A DNA stretch of 64,000 nucleotides, from the NCBI GenBank assembly GCA_937894675.1, contig CALCQO010000046.1, positions 1 through 64,000 of the forward strand, in the 5' to 3' direction. The number at the start of each line of letters is the position of its first letter. Position 1 is the first letter of the stretch. The notes under the pieces are model-generated. The model saw only the letters and a list, made by a program, of their open reading frames with translations. It did not search any database and was not told the DNA's origin. The position numbers were made by a program, and so were the translations under genes. The stretch is from an uncultured Clostridia bacterium (GTDB taxonomy: Bacteria; Bacillota; Clostridia; Christensenellales; Aristaeellaceae). Positions 25,648-34,607 of this stretch are shown piece after piece.

Positions 25648-27300
25648 TTGCCTGACGTGAGGAAAAAAAGAAGGGCGCGCTCTCTGGATGAGGAACCAAG
25701 GCAAAATGACTTCCAGCAGCACCCTCAAGCGTGGCAACCGCCTGTGCAGTCCACTCCGCCTGTCAACCAGGACGAATGGGCGGCTTATACTTTTGTGCCC
25801 GCTTCCCCTTACGACCCCATGCAGGATACCCAATGGGACGCCTATCAGCCCTCCCCCGGGGAAATACAGGCAAAGCCTTCGGCACCCGGCAAGGCGGGCG
25901 TATTCTGGCACTGGCTGGCAGCCGTCATGGCGCTGCTTCTTCTATTGATGGGATATGGGATTTTTCGCTTCCGCGCGCCTTTGGCGGCCTTTCAAAACCA
26001 GAAAAAGGCGATGGCGCGGGATACCTTTTTTGACGGCATTTTTGTGGATGGCGTTTCCCTTGGCGGCATGACCAAAGCCCAGGCGGGGCAGGCCGTCAGC
26101 GGCAGTGCGCGCCAGCAGGAAAAGAACATGGCGCTGCAGGTGGAAGTGGATGGAAAAAAGTGGCAGATTACCGGGCAGGAAGTGCCCTTCAGCCGCAACA
26201 TGTCCGCCGTGTTGGACAAGGCATTTTCCATCGGCCGCAAAGGGTTCTCCTGGGCGGCGGAGAATGGCCAGACACCCTTCCAGACCCGCTACCTGCACAC
26301 CCAGCAAACCAACCGCGACAAGGCGCACCTGAACACTGCTGTTACCTACAGCCCTGGGGATGTCCGCAGGGTGGCGGAGGAAATAGCCGGGCAGGTTAAC
26401 CGGGAAGCGGTCAATGCCGTCATCAGCACCTTTGATTTTAACACCAAGGCTTTTACTGTCACAAAGGATGTTCAGGGCGCAAGCCTTGACACCCAGGAAC
26501 TCTACACCCGCATGACCCAGGCGCTGGACTCTGGGAACTATACGGGCCAGGTACTCATGTACTCCCAGCCCATCATGCCCCAGGTAACCAGCGTGGAGCT
26601 TCAAAACGGCTTTACCATGCTGTCCAGCTTTACCACCAATACGGGCAGCAACCAGAACCGCAATGTCAACATCTCACTGGCGGCCCAGGCCATCAATGGC
26701 ACCGCCGTCATGCCCGGGGAAAGCTTTTCCTTCAACCGCACAACGGGGGAAAGAAGGAGCGATAAGGGCTACCTGCCCGCCCCGGCCATCGCTGACGGCA
26801 CCACCTTTGATGAACCGGGCGGAGGCGTATGCCAGGTGTCCAGCACCCTGTTCAACGCGGCCGCCATCGCGGACATGACCATCACCATCCGGGAGCCTCA
26901 TGCCTGGCCCGCGACCTATGTGGACAAGGGGCTGGACGCCACGGTGAACTGGCCGAACCTGGACTTCCAATTCCGCAACGACAAAAAAACACCGGTCTTT
27001 ATTGTCTCCTCCTATAAGGACAAGAAGATTACGGTGGAAATCTACGGCATGCGCCTTGGGAACGCGGAAAGCGTGAAGCTGGAAACCGAGCTGGTGTCCA
27101 CCACCGAGCCGCCGACGCAGCCTGTCTACGAGCAGAACGTATCGCTGCCGCCCGGTGTCCAGCAGGAAAAGCGCAAGGCGCGCACCGGCTATGTGGTCAA
27201 CACCTATCGTGTCTACCTGCGCAACGGGCAGGAGTACCGGCGGGAAACGCTGTGCACTTCCAATTACCGTGCCATACAACAAGTGATTGAGTATAATTAG
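25648..27300 (+). CDS. VanW family membrane-anchored protein
   Basis: This 550-residue protein has a basic, Pro/Gln-rich cytoplasmic tail, one membrane helix (about residues 80-108), a peptidoglycan-binding-4-like region, a VanW domain (about 325-455, with NRTTGERRSDKGY and GGGVCQVSSTLFNAA), and a C-terminal G5-like stretch. VanW proteins accompany glycopeptide resistance in some clusters, but in Clostridia most are cell-wall proteins of unknown role. The start is TTG 25648 behind AAAGGAGAAA, since the open frame's upstream codons lie across the promoter. Confidence 0.88.
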   Translation: MPDVRKKRRARSLDEEPRQNDFQQHPQAWQPPVQSTPPVNQDEWAAYTFVPASPYDPMQDTQWDAYQPSPGEIQAKPSAPGKAGVFWHWLAAVMALLLLLMGYGIFRFRAPLAAFQNQKKAMARDTFFDGIFVDGVSLGGMTKAQAGQAVSGSARQQEKNMALQVEVDGKKWQITGQEVPFSRNMSAVLDKAFSIGRKGFSWAAENGQTPFQTRYLHTQQTNRDKAHLNTAVTYSPGDVRRVAEEIAGQVNREAVNAVISTFDFNTKAFTVTKDVQGASLDTQELYTRMTQALDSGNYTGQVLMYSQPIMPQVTSVELQNGFTMLSSFTTNTGSNQNRNVNISLAAQAINGTAVMPGESFSFNRTTGERRSDKGYLPAPAIADGTTFDEPGGGVCQVSSTLFNAAAIADMTITIREPHAWPATYVDKGLDATVNWPNLDFQFRNDKKTPVFIVSSYKDKKITVEIYGMRLGNAESVKLETELVSTTEPPTQPVYEQNVSLPPGVQQEKRKARTGYVVNTYRVYLRNGQEYRRETLCTSNYRAIQQVIEYN

Positions 27301-27315
27301 AAAAGAGAGGGTGCC

Positions 27316-28047
27316 ATGCGCAAAGGGGAAAAACGCAAGCTGGATATCCTAGCCTCTGCGGAAAATCTGTTTTATTTGCAAGGATACAACCGGACAACCA
27401 TCGAAGAAATTCTGGAACCTCTGGGATGCAGCAAGGGCAGTTTCTACCATCACTTCGACAGCAAAATGCAGGTACTGGAGCAGATCGCCGCGGAGCGCAT
27501 CAGCATCTCCTACGACCTGTTTCAGGAAAATGCCCGCACCGGCGGGCTGGACAGGCTGAACGACATTCTCTATTACGCCTCCCCCTTTCATCAGGAGGGG
27601 GTTGGGTTTCTCTCCGTGATGATGGCTTTGTCCCTGCAGCAGGAAAGCGCGGTTGTCCAGCATGGCATGGACGTGGCGCGGCGCAGCCTGTTTTTCCCGG
27701 TGCTGCAGGAAACCTTAGCCCATCTTCGCGATCAGAACAAAGCCTTCTGGCGGGAGGAATCTTTGCCTGCCCTGGTGTGGGACGCGCATACCGCGTTCTG
27801 TCAAACCCTGGTCAGGGAAGTGTGCGACAGCTTGGCGACCGAGGAAAGCATGACCGCCAACTCCCTCAGCCTGCTGCGCGCCGCCCGCTTCCAGTGGGAG
27901 CGCCTGCTGGATTTGCCCTTTGATTCCATCCGCATCATCGACGCGGCGGAACTGACCAGCAACATCAACGCCGCCTACGGCCGCCTGCGGCACTTCCTGC
28001 CGGAGAGCGAGAAGGCGGTGCAAACCCAGATGCGCGGGGCGCATTAG
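27316..28047 (+). CDS. TetR/AcrR family transcriptional regulator
   Basis: This 243-residue protein begins with the TetR helix-turn-helix (ILASAENLFYLQGYNRTT, then GCSKGSFYHHFDSK, residues about 10-55) followed by an unassigned helical ligand domain. It lies 15 bp after vanW and 20 bp before capA, so it may regulate these envelope genes; the target is not shown by sequence. Confidence 0.88.
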   Translation: MRKGEKRKLDILASAENLFYLQGYNRTTIEEILEPLGCSKGSFYHHFDSKMQVLEQIAAERISISYDLFQENARTGGLDRLNDILYYASPFHQEGVGFLSVMMALSLQQESAVVQHGMDVARRSLFFPVLQETLAHLRDQNKAFWREESLPALVWDAHTAFCQTLVREVCDSLATEESMTANSLSLLRAARFQWERLLDLPFDSIRIIDAAELTSNINAAYGRLRHFLPESEKAVQTQMRGAH

Positions 28048-28067
28048 TACATCGTAAAGGATATTTC

Positions 28068-29207
28068 ATGAAACGACTCCTCTGTGTTTTCCTATGCTTT
28101 CTTTTACTGACACCCCTGGCATTGGGGCAGGAAGAACCCGTGGTCCCATACCCCGTGCCCGAAGGTGGTACGGAAATAGTCCTCACCTTCGGGGGCGACA
28201 GCACCCTGGGCAGTGAGGACTATCTGTGGGAGGAAGCCACCTCCTTTATCAGCCTGGTCAATCAAAACGGGTACGCCTATCCCTTTGAAAAGCTGTACCC
28301 CCTGTTCAGCACCGATGATGTCACCATTGTCAACCTGGAGGGGGCATTCTATGACAGCACTTCCGGCCGGGTAACCAAAACCTATAACTTCCGGGCGCCT
28401 ACCGAGTTCGCCAAGATTCTGCCCATGGGCAGCGTGGAAGCGGTGATGCTGGGCAACAACCATACCATCGATTACGGGCAGCCGGGCTTTGACAGCACCA
28501 TCGCCGCTCTGGAAAAAGAGCGGGTGGACTGGTTTGTGGACAGCAACGAAGCCAACAAGACCTGGATATATGAGAAAAACGGCATAAAAATCGGATTCGC
28601 GGGATATTACATCGGCTACTGGCGCGCCAACATCGCCAAGGTGCGCGCTTCCCTGCAGGCCCTTCGGGACGCTGGCTGCGCCACCATCATCGGCTCCATG
28701 CACGGGGGCAGCGAGTACGCCCAGAAACACAACAACCATCAAGCCCTGATGGCGGACACCTTCCTGCAATACGGCGCCAGCGTGGTCATCGGCCACCACC
28801 CTCATGTGGTGCAGGGTATGGAAATTAAAAACAACGCGTCCGTTTTCTATTCCCTGGGCAACCTCAGCTTCGGGGGCAACAAACGTATCAAGGAAATGGC
28901 GGACACAGCCCTGGTGACCCAGGTACGCCTGATTTTTGACAAGGACAAACAGTACCTCGGCCATCAGATGACCATCTATCCCATTCATCCCTCAGGGACA
29001 TTTACCCAGGTGAACGACTACCGCCCCATTCTTGCCTCGGGGGAGGAAGCCCAGCGGATAATGGGTTTGATGCAGGCGGATACGCCCCATGCCCTGGCAC
29101 CCTATGTGGAGGGCAAAGGCGCTCTGCAGCCCTTTGTACCCGCGCCGCCGCCCCTGCCGGGGCCGCCGGACCCCATGGATCTTCATATCATAATGGAACC
29201 GATGTGA
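28068..29207 (+). CDS. CapA family exported metallophosphatase-like protein
   Basis: This 379-residue protein has a signal peptide (residues 1-20), then the PGA_cap fold with FGGDSTLG, NLEGAF, GNNHTIDYG, GSMHGG and IGHHPHVVQG, the metal-site motifs of this calcineurin-like family. It ends in a Pro-rich tail. CapA homologues help make or release poly-gamma-glutamate, yet no capB or capC is present, so the substrate is open. Its 3' end overlaps the convergent kinase gene by 25 bp. Confidence 0.85.
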   Translation: MKRLLCVFLCFLLLTPLALGQEEPVVPYPVPEGGTEIVLTFGGDSTLGSEDYLWEEATSFISLVNQNGYAYPFEKLYPLFSTDDVTIVNLEGAFYDSTSGRVTKTYNFRAPTEFAKILPMGSVEAVMLGNNHTIDYGQPGFDSTIAALEKERVDWFVDSNEANKTWIYEKNGIKIGFAGYYIGYWRANIAKVRASLQALRDAGCATIIGSMHGGSEYAQKHNNHQALMADTFLQYGASVVIGHHPHVVQGMEIKNNASVFYSLGNLSFGGNKRIKEMADTALVTQVRLIFDKDKQYLGHQMTIYPIHPSGTFTQVNDYRPILASGEEAQRIMGLMQADTPHALAPYVEGKGALQPFVPAPPPLPGPPDPMDLHIIMEPM

Positions 29208-30634
29208 AACACAAACTCCGTGCCCTCCCCGGGCGCGGAGTTGACTTTTATGCTGATGCCATGCCTGTCCGCCACCTGGCGGGCGATGGCCAGCCCTAGC
29301 CCGCTGCCCTCCTGCTGGCCGCGGGCGTTTTCCCCGCGGTAAAAGCGGTCGAACAGATGGGGCAGATCCATAGCGGATATGCCCGGGCCATTGTCCCGAA
29401 CAGATAACGCGGCATCCCGCAAGGTAATTTCGACGCGGGCATCCTGCCCGCCATACCGCAGGGCGTTGGACAGCACCGCCAGCAGCATCTGACGGATGCG
29501 GGCATAATCCGCGCGCACGGAAACCGGGCTGTCCGGCAGTTCCATATGGATATTTGCCCCTTGCTTGCTCATCTTTTCCAGCCCCGATACCACGTCATGA
29601 AGTACCTCCTGAAAGACCCAATCGGACAGGGACAGGAAATACTCGGGGCTTTGCAGTTTGCTCAACTCCAGCTGGTCGCTAATCAGGTGCTCCAGCGCGC
29701 CGGTTTCCGACAACATGGTGCTGTAGTATTGTTTTACCTGTGCAGGCTCTGTCACCACATCATCCCGCAGCGCCTCCAGGGACCCCCGCAGCACGGTAAC
29801 GGGGGTTTTCAATTCATGGGATACATTGGCCATAAACTCCCGCCGCAAATTTTCCGTCTGGTTGGTTTCCTCCCTGGCCTGCTCCAATTTGGTGCTCAGG
29901 GTATCAATAGCCTTCGCCAGGCTGCCGATTTCGTCCTGCCTTCGGATGTCTGTCTGGATGCCGTACTCTCCCTGGGCGATGCGCGCGGTGGTGCCCTCCA
30001 GCTTCTTAATGGGAGCGGTTACCCTCCGGGACAATAGCAGGGACAGCCCCAGGGACAAAAGCAACCCCACCAAGAGACTAATCAGCAGAATGCGCTGCCC
30101 CTGGCGGCTGCTTTCCTCCAGCCCCTGAATGGGGGCATGCAGCAGCAGGGCGCCCAGGGTATCGCCGCTGATGGTTACCGGCATGCCCAGCGTCAGGGAA
30201 GGGGTGCCCGTCACCCCGCTGAACCCCTCGCTGAACACTTCCTGGCCTTGCAGCACCTTGGCAACCACATCCTCCGCCCCGGTGGGCAAATCCTGGTACC
30301 GCAATTGTCCGGCGGCGGTAATCAGCTGCATTTGCTCATCCACCAGCCAGGCGTCAATGCCGGTAATGTGATCCAGATTCCGTAAAAACCCCCGGCTGCC
30401 GGCCATGTGTCCCCTGCCTCTGCCCATTCCCTGTCCCTGGTTGGCGGGGGCTGTTTCATCCTCCATTGATAGGGCAGACAGGATGATGCCCGCTTCCCGC
30501 TTCAATGTTTCCTTTGCGGCAGTCTTTGTATGCTGACGGAAAAGGGCTGAAAAGGTCAGCCCGATCAACAGGGAGAAAATAAGGAGAGCTGCGGACAGCA
30601 TGGCGGCCAGGGTGATGGCAAAAGATTTTTTCAT
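29183..30634 (-). CDS. Sensor histidine kinase with HAMP domain
   Basis: This 483-residue kinase has two membrane helices (about residues 8-30 and 182-204) around an extracytoplasmic loop with a Gly/Arg/Met-rich stretch, then HAMP, HisKA with SHELKTPVTVLRG and HATPase_c (NALRYGG, DNGPGI, GSGLGLAI). Its start overlaps the regulator stop by ATGA, so the pair is coupled. The signal is unknown; vanW and capA next to it suggest an envelope stress input, by inference. Confidence 0.92.
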   Translation of the reverse strand: MKKSFAITLAAMLSAALLIFSLLIGLTFSALFRQHTKTAAKETLKREAGIILSALSMEDETAPANQGQGMGRGRGHMAGSRGFLRNLDHITGIDAWLVDEQMQLITAAGQLRYQDLPTGAEDVVAKVLQGQEVFSEGFSGVTGTPSLTLGMPVTISGDTLGALLLHAPIQGLEESSRQGQRILLISLLVGLLLSLGLSLLLSRRVTAPIKKLEGTTARIAQGEYGIQTDIRRQDEIGSLAKAIDTLSTKLEQAREETNQTENLRREFMANVSHELKTPVTVLRGSLEALRDDVVTEPAQVKQYYSTMLSETGALEHLISDQLELSKLQSPEYFLSLSDWVFQEVLHDVVSGLEKMSKQGANIHMELPDSPVSVRADYARIRQMLLAVLSNALRYGGQDARVEITLRDAALSVRDNGPGISAMDLPHLFDRFYRGENARGQQEGSGLGLAIARQVADRHGISIKVNSAPGEGTEFVFHIGSIMI

Positions 30635-31317
30635 ACCGTTTTCTCCTCAAACCGATAGCCCATCCCCCAGATCGTGGCGATGTCCCAATCTTCGTGGGGC
30701 CGCGCGTCCAGCTTGGCCCGCAGCCTTTTGATGTGGGAATCCACCGTTCTGGTATCTCCGAAATAGTCATAACCCCACAGAGTGCTCAGCAGGTGGTCAC
30801 GGGTGAACACCTGGGCGGGATGTTCCGCCAGGGTGCGCAGCAGGTCGAACTCCTTGCGCGTCAGGCGGATGTCCTGGTTATGGATGCGCACAGTCAGCGC
30901 GTTCAGATCAATCTGCAGGCTGCCGCGCTTAAGCAGGCTGCTCTCGCCGCCTTCCCTGCGCTCCGTGCGGCGCAGCACAGCCCGTACCCTGGCCATCACC
31001 TCGGCGGGGGAAAAGGGCTTCACGATGTAATCATCCGCCCCGATATCAAGGCCCATGATGCGTTCAAAATCCTCCCCCCGGGCGGTGACCATGATAACGG
31101 GGGTGTCGCTGGTTTCCCGGATGCGCCGGCAAACCTCAAACCCGTCTATCAAGGGCATCATCACATCCAGCAGCACCACATCAGGGGCAAAGGACGCGAA
31201 CAAAGCCAGCGCCTGCTGGCCATTGGCCGCGATGCGCGTCTCATACCCCTCTTTTTTAGCGTAACTGTTCAGAATATCGGTAATCTGCGGATGGTCATCC
31301 GCGATGAGCAGCTTCAT
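30631..31317 (-). CDS. OmpR/PhoB family response regulator
   Basis: This 228-residue regulator has a receiver domain (ADDH near residue 7, phospho-acceptor Asp in LLDVMMP, Lys in VKPFSP) and a winged-helix domain (RLTRKEFDLLRTL, DTRTVDSHIKRLRAK). ATG 31317 follows AGGGGTGAT; the frame is open upstream but crosses the promoter. It controls expression together with the coupled kinase. Confidence 0.93.
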   Translation of the reverse strand: MKLLIADDHPQITDILNSYAKKEGYETRIAANGQQALALFASFAPDVVLLDVMMPLIDGFEVCRRIRETSDTPVIMVTARGEDFERIMGLDIGADDYIVKPFSPAEVMARVRAVLRRTERREGGESSLLKRGSLQIDLNALTVRIHNQDIRLTRKEFDLLRTLAEHPAQVFTRDHLLSTLWGYDYFGDTRTVDSHIKRLRAKLDARPHEDWDIATIWGMGYRFEEKTV

Positions 31318-31345
31318 GGTATCACCCCTGCGCCTATTTGCTTGT

Positions 31346-31374
31346 ATTATACCGCATCCAAGTGTTTGCAACAA
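31346..31374 (-). promoter_or_regulatory. Promoter of the second two-component operon
   Basis: On the minus strand TTGTTG, a 17-bp spacer and TATAAT, about 30 bp before the regulator start. Confidence 0.7.
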
Positions 31375-31450
31375 TCGGATACGACAACCCGTCATTTTCA
31401 TAAAAAATGAAGTGATTCGGGCGAAAAATTGAAACTGGGCCAGCCTTGGC

Positions 31451-31479
31451 TTGCAATCTTTCCGCTGGAGGTCTATACT
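31451..31479 (+). promoter_or_regulatory. Promoter of the first aldehyde dehydrogenase gene
   Basis: TTGCAA (31451-31456), a 17-bp spacer and TATACT (31474-31479), leaving a leader of about 80 nt. Confidence 0.65.
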
Positions 31480-31568
31480 GTCTATAACAAGCAGAACCCG
31501 CATAACCTACGGCAAGCGATGGCTTTTTCTTGTGATACCGCTGCTGCGCTGAGAAAAAGGAGGTAACT

Positions 31569-33044
31569 ATGGTAAACCTGCAGGAAAAGTATGATCTGTT
31601 TATTGGCGGCCAGTGGAAGGCGGCGTCAGACGGCGCGACCTTTGCCACCCATTGCCCGGCCAACGGGGAAAAACTGGCCGACTGCGCCCAGGCGACCAAA
31701 CAGGATGTAGACGATGCCGTCAAGGCGGCATGGGTTGCCTTTGATTCCTGGAAAAAGACGACCCCCGCCCAACGCGCCGAGATTCTATACAAAATCGCCG
31801 ATGTCATCGACGCCAACACCGAGCACCTGGCCATGGTGGAATCCATGGACAACGGCAAACCCATCAGGGAAACCTTGGCCATCGACATTCCGTTATCCGC
31901 CAAGCATTTCCGCTATTTTGCCGGCTGCATCCTGGCGGATGAAGGCAGCGCTTCCATCCTGGACGGCCAGTTCCTGTCCCTGATTCTCAGGGAGCCCATC
32001 GGCGTTGTCGGGCAGATTGTGCCCTGGAATTTCCCTTTCCTGATGGCGGCCTGGAAATTGGCGCCCGTGCTGGCCTCGGGCTGCTGCACGGTGATTAAAC
32101 CCTCCAGCACCACGCCTCTGTCTGTACTGGAGCTGGCACGGCTGACCAAGGATCTCATCCCCGCAGGGGTGTTCAATGTCATCACCGGCGCGGGCTCCAA
32201 GTCCGGCCAGTACATGCTGGATCATCCCGGGTTCAGCAAGTTTGCCTTTACCGGCTCTACTGAGGTGGGGCGCGAGATTGCCCTGGCGGCCGCCAAGCGG
32301 CTTATCCCCGCCACTTTGGAACTGGGCGGAAAATCCGCCAACATCTACTTTGACGATTGCGACTTTGCCGCCGCCCTGGACGGCTCCCAGCTGGGCATCC
32401 TCTTCAACCAGGGGCAGGTTTGCTGCGCCGGATCCCGCATCTTTGTGCAGGACACCTTCTACGACAAGTTTGTGGACGCCATGGTGAAGGCCTTCAACAA
32501 GGTCAATGTGGGCATGCCCTGGGAGAAGGACACCCAGATGGGCAGCCAGATTAACAAAGCCCAGGTAAAGAAGATTCTGGATTATGTGGAAATCGGCAAG
32601 AGCGAAGGCGCGAGGGTGGCCTGCGGCGGCTTCCAAATCAAGGATGGGGACTTTGCCAACGGCTGCTTCATCAAGCCCACCCTGCTGGTGGATGTGGACA
32701 ACAAGATGCGTGTCGCCCAGGAGGAAATCTTCGGCCCCGTGGCGGTGGTAATCCGCTTCAAGAAGGAAGAGGAAGTCATCGCCATGGCCAACGACAGCCC
32801 CTACGGTCTTGGCGGCGCTGTCTGGACAAAGGACATCTACCGTGCGCTCCGGGTTGCTCGCGCCATTGAAACCGGCCGTATGTGGGTGAACACCTACAAC
32901 CAGATCCCGGAGGGCGCGCCCTTTGGCGGCTACAAGGAGTCCGGCATCGGACGAGAGACCCACAAGGTCATGCTGGAGCACTACACCCAGATGAAGAACA
33001 TCATGATCAACCTCAACCAGGCGCCCTCGGGCTTCTATCCATGA
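31569..33044 (+). CDS. Aldehyde dehydrogenase (NAD(P)-dependent, non-acylating type)
   Basis: This 491-residue enzyme has the ALDH signatures: PWNFPF, cofactor loop FTGSTEVGR, catalytic Glu in LELGGKSA, catalytic Cys in NQGQVCCAGSR, and EEIFGP near the end. It oxidises aldehydes to acids; the range cannot be read. AAAAAGGAGG precedes ATG. It ends at TGA inside ATGATGG, which is the start of the small Cys-rich frame that follows. It is GC-rich like the core genome and unlike the second ALDH at 34.6 kb. Confidence 0.92.
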   Translation: MVNLQEKYDLFIGGQWKAASDGATFATHCPANGEKLADCAQATKQDVDDAVKAAWVAFDSWKKTTPAQRAEILYKIADVIDANTEHLAMVESMDNGKPIRETLAIDIPLSAKHFRYFAGCILADEGSASILDGQFLSLILREPIGVVGQIVPWNFPFLMAAWKLAPVLASGCCTVIKPSSTTPLSVLELARLTKDLIPAGVFNVITGAGSKSGQYMLDHPGFSKFAFTGSTEVGREIALAAAKRLIPATLELGGKSANIYFDDCDFAAALDGSQLGILFNQGQVCCAGSRIFVQDTFYDKFVDAMVKAFNKVNVGMPWEKDTQMGSQINKAQVKKILDYVEIGKSEGARVACGGFQIKDGDFANGCFIKPTLLVDVDNKMRVAQEEIFGPVAVVIRFKKEEEVIAMANDSPYGLGGAVWTKDIYRALRVARAIETGRMWVNTYNQIPEGAPFGGYKESGIGRETHKVMLEHYTQMKNIMINLNQAPSGFYP

Positions 33045-33237
33045 TGGGGTAACGCAGCAAACGGGGGATGAGCGCCGCTGCCTGAACTTTCCCTGCACCC
33101 GCTTTCCCGAGTGCAAGCGCGCCTGCGGCAAGGGATGCAGCATCTCCGACGAGCCGGATTTAAACTGGGAGGACCCCGCTCAGTTCGTCCAGCCGGAAGA
33201 ATGCCGCGCCGCCAACGGGTATCCATATTTCACGTAA
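33041..33237 (+). pseudogene. Small Cys-rich protein gene, apparently frameshifted at a G run
   Basis: From 33046 to the TAA at 33235 a frame encodes about 63 residues with CLNFPCTRFPEC and CKRACGKGC, then CRAANGYPYF. It has no in-frame start. ATG at 33041, overlapping the ALDH stop as ATGA, stops after three codons; with one more G in the GGGG run (33046-33049) it would read straight into this frame and give a 65-residue protein. So it is either a recent frameshift, an assembly error, or a frameshift site. The family is not recognised. A terminator follows, as for a real gene end. Confidence 0.5.
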
Positions 33238-33247
33238 TGAACCGACG

Positions 33248-33277
33248 GGAGGCAGCCTTCGGGCTGCCTCCGGTTTC
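33248..33277 (+). terminator. Terminator-like hairpin after the small Cys-rich frame
   Basis: A perfect 10-bp stem, GGAGGCAGCC and GGCTGCCTCC, with a TTCG loop. The T tail is short. Confidence 0.65.
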
Positions 33278-33299
33278 ACTCTATTGCCAACAAATTATC

Positions 33300-33329
33300 T
33301 TGTCATAGAGGCAAAGCAAGGTTTATTAT
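33300..33329 (+). promoter_or_regulatory. Promoter of the LysR gene
   Basis: TTGTCA (33300-33305), an 18-bp spacer and TATTAT (33324-33329), 52 bp before the start. The A+T-rich island begins about here. Confidence 0.6.
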
Positions 33330-33380
33330 TACTTACATGCAAAACGTTTGTTTTTCAGAAACAAAAGAAAGGATTGATAA

Positions 33381-34298
33381 TTGAACTACCCGCTTCTTCG
33401 GTATTTTAAAGTTGTTGCAGAAACAGAGAATTTCACGAAAGCTGCACGGATTCTCAACATCAGTCAACCTGCCTTAAGCCAAGCCATGAAAGCGCTGCAG
33501 GTAGAAGTAGGATGCCCCTTGTTTGATTACAAGGGCAGGGGAGTGGAATTAAATGTATTCGGCCGCATTTTTTTGGAACATGTCACCGACGCGCTTAACT
33601 CGCTGGACGAGGGAAAAAGTAAAATCCATATGCTGATTTCACCTGATTCTGGAACTGTTCGGCTCAGCTGCCTTTATTCATTAGGCGTAAACATGATTCC
33701 GTATATTGTGAAAGAATTTAGAAAAGAGTACCCCAAAATTGCGATTCAACTTTCCCAGCATCCTACGATGATACAATTAGGCTTGTTGGAAGAGGGGAAA
33801 GTAGACCTGTGTTTCTGTACTGATTTTTTAGACTTTGCCAAGGATCGATCGGTTCAAAAAACAACAATATTGATTGAGGATTTATACTTATTAGTTAACA
33901 AGTCTCATCGGCTGGCAAACCAAACTTCCGTGAATCTCAAGGAAATTGATGGTGAGGATTTTATTGCGTTTAGCAATTTAACCCTTTTTCAGAACAATCT
34001 GGAAAAGGTTTTTACAAAGATGAATATACATCCCAATACAGTGTATGAAACAAATGAAGATGGGACGGTCGCGGCTTTTGTCGCCGCGGGACTTGGTGTT
34101 GCGGTGATACCTCCGATTATCGGGGTCGACTTCAGTAAATGTGTCGCGTTGAAAATTTCCTATCCTATTTTGCAAAGAACGCTGTGCATGGCGTGGAATA
34201 ATAGAATCGAAATGCATCCACCCGCAAGAAGTTTTCGGGATTATGTGATTAAATGGCTCCCAACTGATAAAAAGTATAATTCACCCATATACCCATAA
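33381..34298 (+). CDS. LysR family transcriptional regulator
   Basis: This 305-residue protein has an N-terminal winged HTH (FTKAARILNISQPALSQAMKALQ, about residues 17-38, shown here across its helices) and a LysR substrate-binding domain. The start is TTG 33381 behind AAGAAAGGA. It is A+T-rich, unlike the preceding genes. It precedes an oxidation-plus-TRAP operon in the same direction and probably activates it on sensing the transported acid or an intermediate. Confidence 0.9.
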   Translation: MNYPLLRYFKVVAETENFTKAARILNISQPALSQAMKALQVEVGCPLFDYKGRGVELNVFGRIFLEHVTDALNSLDEGKSKIHMLISPDSGTVRLSCLYSLGVNMIPYIVKEFRKEYPKIAIQLSQHPTMIQLGLLEEGKVDLCFCTDFLDFAKDRSVQKTTILIEDLYLLVNKSHRLANQTSVNLKEIDGEDFIAFSNLTLFQNNLEKVFTKMNIHPNTVYETNEDGTVAAFVAAGLGVAVIPPIIGVDFSKCVALKISYPILQRTLCMAWNNRIEMHPPARSFRDYVIKWLPTDKKYNSPIYP

Positions 34299-34354
34299 CC
34301 TATTTTTCGGTAAAAAACTTTACAAAAACAACTGAATACATAGACATATCGAAT

Positions 34355-34383
34355 AAGTACGATAGGTTAAACTTATCGTACTT
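34355..34383. terminator. Inverted repeat downstream of lysR, probable terminator
   Basis: AAGTACGATA and TATCGTACTT form a perfect 10-bp stem with a 9-nt loop, followed by CTTGTTTTT. It could end the lysR transcript. Because it lies about 150 bp before the next operon's promoter, an operator role is the alternative. The rest of 34299-34528 is A+T-rich with nothing else recognised. Confidence 0.55.
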
Positions 34384-34528
34384 CTTGTTTTTATCCTGAT
34401 TCTTGCTTTAAGTATATTGATATATAACGAGTTATACCATGAATCCCGAATTAGTGTAAGAGAATCTTCGTTTTTTATCTATTACGAGAACGGTGTTCCT
34501 TATCAATAATTATTATAATTTATTTATA

Positions 34529-34557
34529 TTGGACATCTCCAAGCAAGCTTCTATACT
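34529..34557 (+). promoter_or_regulatory. Promoter of the ALDH-ADH-TRAP operon
   Basis: TTGGAC (34529-34534), a 17-bp spacer and TATACT (34552-34557). The -10 is the left arm of an inverted repeat, TATAC-N6-GTATA (34552-34567), so a regulator bound there would cover the start site. Confidence 0.65.
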
Positions 34558-34607
34558 TTGATGTATACCAGTTTCGTTCAATAAAATAGTGCTTGGAGGT
34601 AAAAGAG

